This document shows, one piece after another, positions 1 to 11,900 of a stretch of 64,000 nt of DNA. Made by a program: the position numbers and the translations under genes. The DNA lies in assembly GCA_002633005.1 (NCBI GenBank), contig NMRA01000350.1, positions 404,663 through 468,662 on the forward strand. Direction: 5' to 3'. A model generated the notes under the pieces. It saw only the letters and a program-made list of their open reading frames with translations, was not told the DNA's origin and searched no databases. The DNA comes from Phoronis australis. Taxonomy: Eukaryota > Phoronida > Phoronidae. Each line of letters opens with the position of its first letter. The stretch's first letter is position 1.

Positions 1-3000
1 TATCTCGTTGTTTGAATCAAACACAGCTAGCGCACAAATTTCGATTTGTATACTGCACTTAAGCATGTTTAATTGTATTGCAAGTCATATCTCAAGTAAG
101 ACATATTTAATTAAAAGTACAGAATTAGTTGGTCATGAAGTTAGGAAGACGGGTAAAAAACATTTGATTTGAACTTCATATTATCTCTCGCAATCGTTCA
201 CATGATCTTGCATAAAATGCCACGCACAACCTTTGTAGATATTGTGCTTTGATATACGTCTCAATCACCCACATGGAAACTCTGTATCAAATAGGACAAC
301 ACCATGTTTTGTCCATATAGACACGACGTCCCTTTGAATTACAATGTACGCAACATCTGTTCGGATAACGGTGTTACACTTCGTCCTGTCAGGCAAAATG
401 AAGTTAGCATTTAGATTGTTAACGAGGCATTGAACACGAAAGCTCGTCAAGAATATATATTAAACAATTCCTGACGAAAGCACCATTTCGCAACGTGTAC
501 TACGTTATTCACTTTCACCTGTGCAATTGTCATCACAATGGCATGAGGTTTTGAGGATTATTATCATATGTTTATTTGTTTCAAAGGCCTCTGGTCCAAA
601 GTACGATAAACAGAAATTAAACATACATATTTGCACGCGCAGTCAACCCATTTAAGAGCTTTTATCTTCTTTTAATGACAGATATATCTTAATTAGCAAA
701 CAGGCGTACACAGGATTCTTGAGTTGGGTGCTTTCATTGAACTTTTCATAAAACGTTACCCAAGTTCACAATATCCTTTGCAAATCAACCGGAAGTACGA
801 CTGAAGTGTTGAAGTAAGAACCGCCAGGTAAAATATTACACCTTTAATCGGGTGGTACTCAGCTATTTTTCGGCAAGGATGCCGCTGAAATATTAGTTTA
901 CCTTTACATTTATTTTCTTGTAGGGTATATTAGGTTACGTGCTCTACATCGTCTTTTCATGTAAAAGAAAGTTTCAAAAACTTAGAACACAAACTACAAC
1001 TCAATAGAATATCATCATTCCCTATGAAATCCAACTATTCACATAGTCTATGTAAGTTTCCCCACCATACATGCTCATGTATGTTTTGCATATTGTGTGT
1101 AGTAATTCTTTTGATAATACAGCTAAATGGAAGTTGTGAAACGTCGAGTACTTGTAATATATACATGTATGGAAGTTTATAAAACCTTGATCGTCATATT
1201 TATTCTATTTTGAAGCACACAGACGAAATAAAAACTCTTTCATTCCAGTACAATTTTCAAATTCTCCGCGCCCAATAATATATACACTGTAGCCTATATG
1301 CGCGCATACGCTCAAAGAAGACGACTGGGTGCTGCTTGAAATCGCCAGTACTGTTTACATCAAAGGCCAAAGGTCACATTTTTCATATATGGGAAACGTG
1401 CTACAGTTGAATGCCTATGTCTTGCCCATGTAACATAAGGAGTGGTGCTTTGACGCAACATTGGCACGCGCATTCTAAAACGAGTCTCGCACGCACCACA
1501 TACAAGTCATATACATGTACAGTGTACATGTACATTACCAAGTCGAATGTCGTGCCTGCAATTCGGAGGGAGGGTGAGCTTCAATGAATATGGAGGCAAA
1601 TCCGAGAATGGCATCGGTCCATTTCCCATTGCTTCCGACTACCCTTTTCCACTATACCCTGCCACTCCTACCAAGATCACGGCCCCCACGCAGGTTGTGG
1701 CGGTGAACAGGATTGTTCATCCATGAACAACCCTGCCCATGTGGCACATACTGAGCCACAACACCACGTTCCTTACATTATCTCTTTTTATCACTGCGGC
1801 TGGTCTGCTCACTCAGCTTGTCCGGAACTTGCTTTGCAGGTTGTTATAGCCCAGTTGGCTGTTTTGCGTACCCACTTAGTAGCCTACTTTATATGATATT
1901 TGCCCATTTGGCAGTTTGTACCCATTTGGTACATGTTATTGAATTTCCCGTTTTGCTCGACCCACTTGGTAGGCAATCGGCCAATACCCATTTGGTATTA
2001 TGTACCCGCCATTTGGTATTATGATAACCTGTTTCACTTAGTATCCGATTCTCAATTACACATTGGGTATCGTAAATGTTTGTGTTTTATCTTGTAATTA
2101 AGGAACCCATCTGGTTCCTTCTGTGAAATATTTATTTGTAGAGCTGTGACCCTGAAATTAGTGCCAATACAACTTAAAATATACATTATTCTTGTTATTT
2201 TATTTGTCCCCAATAAATGTACATGTACATTAATTGTAGTCATGACAGTGTGGCTATGAGCCGGGGAGTGCGTTTGCATCAAATTAAATGGTGTGTAGGT
2301 CGAAGCAAACACATCTCACGAGAAAAAATCATCCTTGAGATATTTGAGCTGCTTGAAAGACCGTCCGTGTGTACCAAGGGGTGATCGGAGGTAATTTCAA
2401 TGTATTTATGCATCATCAAGCAACAAACGTACACTACTGTTCCGAGCACATTTAATTTCTTTACTGAATAATAATTTCCGATACAGGATAAGATAAGATT
2501 TACTTCGAGACAAACACTAACTCCATTTACTGTGTTCGCCAGAATGGGGAACGATCATAGATTATTCGATCCGGTCCTTCTCTTTGCAACGCCCTACTAC
2601 GACTGCTACGCAATCGATTCACACAGCAGATAATTTTTTAACATTATTATTACGTCATAGGATAGTTAGATGGAAGTAGTGGGTATGGAGACACAATTTT
2701 GTGTCGCAGGTCTGCAGGAGCGCCTAGAGAAATTGTCATCGCTTCTCTCCACCTGCAATTTTGCTTGCCGGATATCAGGGGATTTTGAGTTAGGGGGAAA
2801 GTCTAGGGCAGAGGACTAGCCAGGCATCTGAGGGTCAGAAATTTGCACCCTGAACATTCAAATGGAATATGGGAAATTTTAGGGGGCCCATGGCCCATTG
2901 CCTCCCCCTTTTAATCCGCCATTGGATGTCATAATATACATTCTGACAGGCTGACAATCAACAAGTTTTGTGCTGTTAGAAACAAGATGAAATAATGCGA

Positions 3001-3847
3001 TTTGGGCTTGTTACCATATATGCGCGTATTTAGACCCGTGTGCCTTTTCGTTAAGCGTGGCCTGTATTCGGAACTAGACGAACCTTCAAATAGCTGAAAA
3101 ACTAGACTAAAACCCATGTTCAGTACTATATGAGTGAAACCTAATGATAAATCCGTTACAAAATGATAGACATTGGGTTGGACAAATACTATGAAGGTAC
3201 TGAGGATAGACAAAAGTACATGTACATACAAAAAATCAATATGCGCCTACGTGTTGAACAGTCTTGAGTAAAAATGTTCTTTTAAAACGCGTTACATGTG
3301 CGTGTAGTTCGAATACAGACGCATAGACCTAAATATGCGCATAAACCGTGTTCAGCCAAGGTAACTCCTCTCTCTTCTCAAAAACAAAAAAATAATATTT
3401 TAAGAATCTAATCGAGTGAAATAATTGCACATCGTAGTTGCACACATACTATAGGCAACTTAGTTCACACGGCAATATATACATGAACAAAGACATTAAT
3501 TGTACAAGGAAATTCTACATTGTCGAATTTGATCTGTTCACATACGCATGAAAAAGTTCACACATAGTAAAAAGTTACAAAATTGCACGCATTAGAAAAT
3601 TGTACCTTCATTCCGGTACTAATCTTATCTGGTAAACAATCTCATTTTAAAACCAGCATAATATCACGAGCACTTCTTCACAATATCGCGCCACTCCAAC
3701 ATTCAATCATTTTCTCCAAACATCCATTAAATGTTCCAAATTGGAATGTATGTGAGGTTCGCAAAGTAGTGTTTTTAAATGCATGCCTGTCTCGCATCTC
3801 ATCCGCTTTTGTAGAGATTATGTCAATCCAGTGTAATCAGTCATGTT
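1..3847. other. Intergenic, no gene recognised
   Basis: AT-rich sequence with only short open frames that show no domain or splice support. It carries degenerate CCCATTTGGTA-like units at about 1900-2015, GTACATGTAC palindromes near 1515-1535, 2218 and 3214, and a slightly GC-richer patch at 1560-1790 with no convincing coding signal. The 3' UTR of the minus-strand coiled-coil gene should lie at its right end, but I could not identify a clear polyadenylation signal. Confidence 0.5.
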
Positions 3848-6800
3848 TCAAGATTGTTGGTTCGGAAGCGTAGCTTCTGGTATGATTTCCTTCCCGACAA
3901 CACTCCCTGCTCTAGAATCGCGCATCATACTGATTACAGCGCGACTTTTAGTAAGTTCCTGAACTAGTTTCTTGTATTTCTGTTCTAAAGCGGCAAGATG
4001 CTGAGATGACGTATCTTTATCCTTTATCATATTTAACTTTTTTGTTAAAGTTTGATTCTCCTGCGCTTGAATAGCTATCCTTGCTTCTTGCGTTCTTATA
4101 GTTTCTTTATGCTTTTGGTAAAGGTCTTTTGCCTTTTCTACCTTAGAATTCACGTCCTCGTACCTTAACTCTGCCTCGGCTAATTGGTTTTGCAATGTGT
4201 TTATCTGCCGCTTCTGTTCAGCGTTTGCTTCTACCAAATCAGCATGCTTCTTCCTCACTTTATCAGCACTGGCCATGTTCTTCAGTTCCTTCTTGATGTT
4301 ATCGTTTTCTTCCAAAAGTATTTTATTGTCGTTTATGAGTTTTTCCTTTTTCATTTCAGCCCTAAGCTCGTCAATCGTGTCCTTTTGCTTATCTCGTTCA
4401 ATTTTTAAATCCGATATTTCTTCCTTCAGTGACTTGATGTTTTGTTTCAAAGATCCTTTCTCTTCAGTAGACTGGTCATAATCTTCTTTTAGCTGTTTTA
4501 TACGTTCTTGCTCTTGCACGAGTAAGGCTTTGGTCTCCACAAGTGCTTGGTCGCTTTGGCCTCCTTTTGATCTAACAGCATCATTTTCTTTTTTCATGGT
4601 CTCATACTGTAGTTTGGCAGTTTTGTACACCATCTTGAGTTTGACATTTTGTTGCTTTAGTTCCTTTAACTCTTTCTCTAGGCTCTCCGATTTGTCACCA
4701 GTATTTTTCTGCTTTTCAGCGGCGGCAGCCAACTCAGCTTCTAGTTCTCCTATCCTTGTTTTCAGTGAGGTACAACCTTCATCAAGTTTCTTGCACTTGT
4801 CATTCAAATCCTGAATTGTAGCAGCATTGCGAGTACATTCGTTTTCCAACGTTGTGATCTTCTTTTGTGCACTGTCATATGTCTTTGTCAGGCCTGCTTC
4901 GTTAGCATTTAAATCTCTAATTTCGGCTTCGTGCTTCTTTTGCAATACTTTAAGCCTCTCAACTTCTTCTTTCAACAACACGCACTGCTCGCTTTCAACA
5001 CTTAGTTTCTTTTTTATTTTAACCAGGTCGTCAGAAATTTTCTTCTTTTCTTTTTCAAGCTTTTGCAAGTTTTCCTTCTGACGAAAGAATACTTTCGATT
5101 GTGGCTCATCTCTATTTGATCTCTGCTGAGCCTCCTCTTTCAAAGCTTCTATTTGCTCCAATAGTTTCATGTTCATTTCTGCTAATTCTTCGTGACCGCT
5201 AGAAGTACCCTTGTGCTTGTCTTCTTGCGACTCTAATTTCAGCTTCAGGGTTTGTAGTTCTTCGGACAGTTGTGTTTTGTCTTCGATACTTTTCTTTATT
5301 TCGCTTTCAAGATTCATTATAGCCGATGCCGACATCTTCTCTTTTTCCTCTAGCTGTGCTTGTGCAGCTTTAGAGCTGTTCAGTTGCGTAGAAAGCTCCG
5401 TGTTCTGTTTAGATAGGGCAGAGTTTTCTTTTTCTAGTTTCTCTACCGTTTTGTTTGCTGTATCAAGGAGCTGTTCAGTTTTTCCATAACCATCTATTTG
5501 TGATTGAAAAGTTTTGCTTTGCTCCTTAAGTTGTATAAGTTCCTTAGCAAGCAACTCTCCTTTCGCCTTTTCTTCTTGAAGACCAGCAATGTTTGATTTT
5601 AAGGTATTGATTTCTTCGTTCAGCTTTCCAATGATCTCCTGTGATTTGGTATTTTGAGTGTCATTGTCGTCTTTTTCTTTTCTCAACTTAGCTTCTACGG
5701 CAGCATCGGACGTCAGTTTTTTAGCTTCAGCGCTTAGTTGTTGGTTTATTTCCTCCAACTCTTTAATTTTCAATTCATATTTAGAAGACTGTTCTTCAAG
5801 AGTCTTAACTTTTAACTGCAATTTGTCCTGGTGGATTTCTTGATGGTCTCCTTTTTTGGTATTTTTTGCTTCCTCTTTGTTTGTTGGTGCTGCACTTTTC
5901 GTCTTAGGTGCAACTGATTTGTTCTTCAATTCCTGCAGTTCTTCATTTAGTTTCCTGTTTTCTGTTTCCAAGGAACTCAGTTTGGCTTTCTGTGTATCTA
6001 TGATCAGTTTGTTCTGACTTAGCCTGGACTGTGTTCTTTCATATTTGTGTTGATTTTCTTTAAACTTACTCAGCCTCTCTTCTGACTCACGTCTGGGAGA
6101 AACCCTTTCTGATTCGGACGAAGCCGACTGAGTATCTGCGTCTTTTTTTGTTTGTGACAAGGCAGCTTTGACATTCGAAAGTTCTAACGATTGAGATTTC
6201 ACTTTATCTTTCAACTGCTTTAAAGTTTTCTGTTCATTCTCAATCAACACGTTCGCCTCATTGGTTTTCAATTTCCACTCGTCAACTTTCTTTTGAATAT
6301 CAGCCTTTTCCTTGTGGAGAAGAACAGTAGACTCTTCCAAACTTTGCACCTTTTCCCTTAGTACCCTTTTATCCGTATCGCCGCGGCTTATTCGTGTTTT
6401 TAACTGTCGTACCTCTTTTTGAAGTAACTTCACCTGGTCTTTTTCATGCTGTAAAAGGACTGACATCTCTTGCACTTCAGTATTGTTTTTGTACTGGCTT
6501 ATTTCCGATTTCAGTTTATTGCTTTCTTCTTCCAAGCGCTTTATCTTTTCTTTAAAGTGTTGCACTTGTTTCTGCAGCGTTGCTGCTTCTTCGCGATGTT
6601 GCTTTGTTAATTGCTGCAGTTTTCCTTCCTGCATGGCCAGACTCTTTTCTGCTTGATGTGCTCTTTCCGTCATTTTTAAATTACTTGACTTCGATTTAGT
6701 CTTTTCTTGCTTTAAGTAACGAGTTTCAGCCTGTAGCAGCTCGATGTGTTCAGTCAATCGCTTAATTTCGTCAACTGACTCTTTGTCCTTTCTGTCCAGC

Positions 6801-7828
6801 AACTCGTCATAAGATTTGATTCGTTTCTCAACCTCTGCTTTTTTCTTGTCGCTTTCAACGTGGCGTTTTTCTACTTCTTTTTTCAAATCCGAAATTTGAT
6901 CTTCCAGTTTGGCATTGACATCTTTTTCTGTCTGGAGTAGAACCGATACTTCAGACAATCGATCTGTCAAATCAGCGATATTCGCTTGAAATGTGTTATA
7001 CACATCTTGTATCTGTTTGGTTTGTCCTGCTTTTAAATCCGGAACTGCTTGTGGTTCCGACTTTACAGCAACGCTGTTCTCATTTTCTTTTTGACTATTA
7101 GATTCAGCAAGTCGTGTTTTCTCAGCAATTTGGTCAAATACATTTTCAAGGCAAAATTTTATTCTGTTGCGATTCAAGTCGAGATTCAAGTCAACTTTGT
7201 GAATTTCGGACTCTCCAAGTTCCTTGCATTTGTTCAGATACGTTTCCGTCAAACTGGTGACATGGTCTCGTAAAAGTTCCAGCGTAAGTTCTTGCTGATG
7301 GATACTGTCTTTAATCTTAGAATTGGTGATATCTTCTCTGACGTCCTCGATGTCGTTTAAAAATGTCTCAATTGATTTCTTTTCACCAGACACTTCATCC
7401 AATCGTGTCTTCATGAGAGACAATTCCAACTGCAAATATTGTGTTTTCAGCTGAGTAGAATGTTTAGGATTTACCACGCCAGTTCTATTTAAATGTTCAG
7501 AAATTTGTCTATAGTCTGCAATAATGGTTTCGCACTTTTTTCGCCATTCTTCTTTTTCGGAGCTGCGCACCTGGAGTGAACTATGACAAAGCCCAAGTTC
7601 CTTCCTGAGGTATTTGATGCTAGTATCTCGCTTAGCAATTTCCTTGCTTTTCTGGTCGTTTTCTTTGGCCAACTTGCGTAGCGTTCCTTCTTTTTCTTTA
7701 ATGAATTCTTTCTGATCGACGGAGAGTTGTTCTACTGTCTTCGACAACTTGTTCCTCAAATGAGTTAAAGTGTAGCGATATCGATCGTTGGAATATCTTG
7801 GATTGAATGCTGCCTCCAATTCGTCCAT
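3848..7828 (-). CDS. Giant coiled-coil protein, 1326 aa, single coding exon (paralogue 1)
   Basis: Uninterrupted 1326-codon frame. The product is almost entirely heptad-rich and full of Lys, Glu, Gln and Leu, as expected for a long parallel coiled coil; there is no signal peptide or membrane segment, so it is probably cytosolic or cytoskeletal. The N-terminus (residues about 8-26) has a non-repetitive block NPRYS-DRYRYTLTHL shared with the gene at 15774. A second shared block, Q-DVYNTFQANIADL, is near residue 276. Motifs of the type VLLQxEK followed by a Leu heptad recur near residues 290, 450, 500 and 1110. About 250 residues at the C-terminus, ending in a Ser/Gly/Pro-containing tail (SRAGSVVGKEIIPEATL), are absent from the paralogue. 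A TTTATTTCAG acceptor lies 7 nt upstream of the ATG, so a non-coding 5' exon is expected upstream. Function is not known; homology to golgin- or myosin-tail-like proteins would be low-complexity only. Confidence 0.9.
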   Translation of the reverse strand: MDELEAAFNPRYSNDRYRYTLTHLRNKLSKTVEQLSVDQKEFIKEKEGTLRKLAKENDQKSKEIAKRDTSIKYLRKELGLCHSSLQVRSSEKEEWRKKCETIIADYRQISEHLNRTGVVNPKHSTQLKTQYLQLELSLMKTRLDEVSGEKKSIETFLNDIEDVREDITNSKIKDSIHQQELTLELLRDHVTSLTETYLNKCKELGESEIHKVDLNLDLNRNRIKFCLENVFDQIAEKTRLAESNSQKENENSVAVKSEPQAVPDLKAGQTKQIQDVYNTFQANIADLTDRLSEVSVLLQTEKDVNAKLEDQISDLKKEVEKRHVESDKKKAEVEKRIKSYDELLDRKDKESVDEIKRLTEHIELLQAETRYLKQEKTKSKSSNLKMTERAHQAEKSLAMQEGKLQQLTKQHREEAATLQKQVQHFKEKIKRLEEESNKLKSEISQYKNNTEVQEMSVLLQHEKDQVKLLQKEVRQLKTRISRGDTDKRVLREKVQSLEESTVLLHKEKADIQKKVDEWKLKTNEANVLIENEQKTLKQLKDKVKSQSLELSNVKAALSQTKKDADTQSASSESERVSPRRESEERLSKFKENQHKYERTQSRLSQNKLIIDTQKAKLSSLETENRKLNEELQELKNKSVAPKTKSAAPTNKEEAKNTKKGDHQEIHQDKLQLKVKTLEEQSSKYELKIKELEEINQQLSAEAKKLTSDAAVEAKLRKEKDDNDTQNTKSQEIIGKLNEEINTLKSNIAGLQEEKAKGELLAKELIQLKEQSKTFQSQIDGYGKTEQLLDTANKTVEKLEKENSALSKQNTELSTQLNSSKAAQAQLEEKEKMSASAIMNLESEIKKSIEDKTQLSEELQTLKLKLESQEDKHKGTSSGHEELAEMNMKLLEQIEALKEEAQQRSNRDEPQSKVFFRQKENLQKLEKEKKKISDDLVKIKKKLSVESEQCVLLKEEVERLKVLQKKHEAEIRDLNANEAGLTKTYDSAQKKITTLENECTRNAATIQDLNDKCKKLDEGCTSLKTRIGELEAELAAAAEKQKNTGDKSESLEKELKELKQQNVKLKMVYKTAKLQYETMKKENDAVRSKGGQSDQALVETKALLVQEQERIKQLKEDYDQSTEEKGSLKQNIKSLKEEISDLKIERDKQKDTIDELRAEMKKEKLINDNKILLEENDNIKKELKNMASADKVRKKHADLVEANAEQKRQINTLQNQLAEAELRYEDVNSKVEKAKDLYQKHKETIRTQEARIAIQAQENQTLTKKLNMIKDKDTSSQHLAALEQKYKKLVQELTKSRAVISMMRDSRAGSVVGKEIIPEATLPNQQS

Positions 7829-7842
7829 ATTGGTTCTGAAAT
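7829..7842 (-). promoter_or_regulatory. 3' splice acceptor of a 5' UTR intron upstream of paralogue 1
   Basis: On the minus strand the start codon is preceded by a pyrimidine-rich tract ending TTTCAG and seven bases (AACCAAT) before ATG. The paralogue at 15774 has the same arrangement with five bases between AG and ATG, which supports a shared ancestral 5' UTR intron. The donor and first exon could not be located. Confidence 0.65.
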
Positions 7843-8671
7843 AAAACCATCACAATTTGAATGGATACGATAAATAAAATTCTAAAGAGCTAGGGCGTTT
7901 GAGTAAACATTGGTACGCGTGACACAAGGGGAACTTTACATCGTGGGCCGACCGAGGCACTTCCTTAATCAATGGTTGGCAACAATCAATAAGTCGATGA
8001 TTATGGCTCTTAATCTTTGCAGGCTTATGTTATTACTTTGGCCACACGCATTGACTTTTCTTTATTCAGTTGACCTGACATGTGGCTAGGGTCACAGATA
8101 ATTGTAACCAAGGACTGCTAATCGTTGCATCCTTTTCATAACTTGCAGTCAGGAAGGCGTAGTATTTGCTTCCAACAGAGGTCACGTGGCTAGCAACCCT
8201 ACTTTATGTTCCCAAAATTTGTCGTGTGCATGTAATTTTTCAATTGGATGTTCTATGAAAATGATTTTTTTGGAGATAGATGAGATATTGTGGTATTCTC
8301 GGCAATTTTCACAGCTTAGAGTCCATATGCCCCGTTTTTGTTTGTTTAGCTCATCGAAAAGACAAAATCAACACATGCCAAATACCACTTCAAAATATAC
8401 CACAGCATAACTCATAATATGATGAGATTTATTCATAACCACAAAGCAGTGCCAGTATTTTACCTATCGAAAATTTCTAAAGCGCGGGCCAGTTGTACGA
8501 TTTGAACCATTCAAATTCAAGCGTGGTTGTCGTCCAAGTCAATGGCAAACCGATGCTTCCCTTTGTTTTAATTGGAACTGGTTGCAACAAAACACCTGGA
8601 GTTGAGGCAGAGATACTGTACTGTCGAACGGAACTAACCCTCCGTGTAAAGCAGTTTAAGTGTACGGACCT

Positions 8672-8920
8672 GGGGCCCGTTTCGAGAAACTGACTTAAGT
8701 TCATTTTTGACTTACATGTAAGTCTAAGATTTTACTCAACTTCTTTACTTTGAAAGTTCCACATCCGGTCAGATAGTTAAAATTAAGGTAAAACGTTTAT
8801 CAAAAACTCAATTCAAACTTAAGATCTCTTTCTTAAAACAGTCAAATGTAAGTTGTATATTAAAATTTACTAAAATATAAGATTTGTCTTATCCAAGTCA
8901 GTTTTGTTGGAACGGGCCCC
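8672..8920. mobile_element. MITE with GGGGCCCGTT termini
   Basis: About 249 bp bounded by inverted termini GGGGCCCGTTTCGAGAAACT at the left and, on the other strand, GGGGCCCGTTCCAACAAAAC at the right, each followed by TGACTT. The interior is AT-rich and non-coding. GGGCCCGTT-type ends are typical of small non-autonomous DNA transposons widespread in aquatic invertebrates; the superfamily is uncertain because no clean target duplication is visible. Confidence 0.7.
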
Positions 8921-11900
8921 TGATCTAAAACAATTGCAGCGTGAAACTTTTCTTGAGCTTAGAAATCATTTACAATCTAGACGAGGCTCGGATATATTGT
9001 CATGGTAACATGTCTCGGGATATTTTTCTGATATTGTTTTGTTTACGAACACAATTCGCAAAAAGATTGCCCAAGCCGTTGAGCAACATAGCAGCGACAT
9101 AATCGTGCATCATCGTTGTGTCCAGAGGTTCACTGAGTCGGAGAGGAGATATGTCCATTATTTCACAGCGTCTATGTTGAGTGATTGTCGATAACCCTTG
9201 TTATGCAGTCTCCACCCATTTTTTTAAGATTTAATACTACTTTCTAAAAGATCCTTCCCAATTTTGGTGCTAAGAGCTTTTGAGTTAATATTAAAAACCC
9301 TTCGTCGAGACAAAGCTACTGGCGTGTGATAGTATATGCACAACATTTCGTTTCAAAAAGGAAAAAAGCTGACAAAATTTCCCGACCATTAATTACTTAC
9401 ATTTTAAGATCTTCTATTACGTTAATTCGGGAGTTTTATCACGACTTACACTGAAGGAAAGGCTATACTAATTTGAACAAAACAACTCGCCGTAAAGTAA
9501 CAGTAAATGTTTTAATGGCGGTTTAGATTGGGTGAAATTACTTCTGAACTTAGAACAAGTTTGTGTACTTACGATGTTGGCGTTCAAAATCCTTAAAAAC
9601 TCCCGATTTGGGGTGCAGCATCAGACCAGTTAAGCGTTACTTAATACAATGACATCTACACTTCCTCTCTAGCTAATTATATTACGACAAACGCCAGAGA
9701 CAATGGTTTTGTGTTTCAATAATCTTGACTTTCAGCCATTTAGTCGATAACCAATAACAAGCCATTCATTACCGTCTCCGAGTTATGAACACTGGTGTTT
9801 ACCTAATACCGACAGAGTAATTAAAAGATGTGTAAACAAAAGTGAATGCTTGTCCTAGGGTAATTTGGTAACCAAATATACACTGTGTGAAGGTACATTT
9901 GTTTGTTCAGGTGTTGACATCTCGTTGGTTTAAATTTGGTGATTGGTGTCAAGAGAGTTTTAAAACTTCCATTTCTAATTAGTTCACTTTATTTCTCGTT
10001 GTATTTAATAACGCAACTGCAAATCCTTGTTATTTGTTCACACCATTATATTTGTATAGTATACGTCTTCGTCAAAGGCGATCAAATCTTGTGATCAAAA
10101 CAAAAACGCGTTGTCTGTGGATTTAGATGTGGATATCGACTAACTATAGACTACCTTGACTACGTCCATATTTCCGTTTGTGGGCAAACAGTGCAGCCCA
10201 TGACAATCGTATCGCCCGCACGTTTCATTAAAAAAATCCCTTAATCAGCGCACGCAATTCAAATGTCATTTAAATTTATTAAACTTACATTGTTAGACAC
10301 AAACAAAATCCATACAATTGTATCCAGATATTATAGGAAGTCTGAGTGTGCACATAGGCCGAGATAAGTAATTACAGTGACTGAGATGTACGCACAGTGC
10401 ACGCCAAAATGTAACGTGCCCGCCAAAGGAAATCAGGTAAATTACCGTTTTCCGGTGATACCGTTTTTTTTTTAACTTCTCCGACGATGAATTCCGTTTG
10501 CACTCAACCGTCATGACTCGGACTTTTGACGGAGCTCTGTTATCACGACCGGGAACTATGGGTAAATTGTTGAAATAATTTAGTATGCTCTGAACGGAAT
10601 AAAAGATACAAACACATAAAACAGTATATCAAACAAATGATATCTCTGGGATATGGGCAGTAAAATACGCCAGATAAGTGTTATTTTTTTAAGTCCTTGG
10701 TCTCTAGGAGAAGAATTAGGTCTTTGGAATTAAGCGTCGGTTTGACTTCTTCACTTGTCAAAACCCTCAAGTGGTTAGACATCTGTACAACACGTTTTTG
10801 CTACAGAATTGGATAGATTGGTATTCTTTGGCAGTAGAATAATAAATTTGGAGGCAGTTAGAGAAGTGTCGTAGGCAATCTGATTTGGCATTATGTTGAT
10901 CGGCACAAACTACCTACACTGTAAATTTGAGTTTGATCCCGTAGAAGCTCTCGGTCAAATTTCAGCGTCAGAGCAGGGTCGTATTCAGCATACATGTATA
11001 ATAGGGACCATTTCACAAAAAATATGATTGGGTGGACCCGTTGTCTGTGATTTAACTATACGTATTATACTGTACTATTTACTAAGTATCAATAGACACG
11101 TATTCTTGACCTAATGGTTGCAAAATTATTATCAAAGAGCTAACCGTCTATGCTTCGACACCATTCATGTTCTGTACACAACATCTCTAACATGTTTAAG
11201 TTATGTAGGACAATAGCTAAATGTCCAAACTTGGTCAACTTTGGAACATCATATCTCAGAAATATATATAGCTGATCAGATTCATATGAAGCATTTATAT
11301 ACTATGGTTTTACTCGAGTAATTTACACCTACACTATATGCGAAGGGGTCTAAATCCGCATTTACGAAGACGCAACGCAGATAGCTTAAATCACGTACAA
11401 AATGTGTAGAAGTGGGAATTAATTTTGACACAAAGTACTCGACAATTCAGTCAACGATGAAAAATGCCCAAAACTGCTTCAGCAGGTATCTTGAAAATGA
11501 ATGGTATATGCAACGGAGAACAATAAAATGATTTACTATGCGGCTGCTCCTTAATGGGGGGCTCAGTAGAATGGGAATTTAGTCATAATAGGTTGTCACC
11601 CAAAGTGTATGTGGTATAAAGAAAAACTGCGCATGCGTTAAGCATGATTATGTATCGATATTTTCCTTGCAAAGGTACAGTTTCTTTGAAGATTTTTTGT
11701 TTTTAAATTTTGCCCTCCTTAAAATCATGCGGCCGAAGGTTAGTGAAAAACCAATGCAACAGTTGTTTGGGAAACCCTGGCCTACATGTAGCCACGGCAC
11801 AAGAAAATCGGATCCCTAAAAATTTACAGTTATTATACAAATGTACGAGTAAGGACAGCATCAGAACGAAGCTCAGCTATTGAAAGTATGAATGATCGCT

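Noticed and set aside
1560-1735. GC-richer patch with a short open frame
   Set aside because: No family similarity or flanking splice sites; possibly an old repeat.
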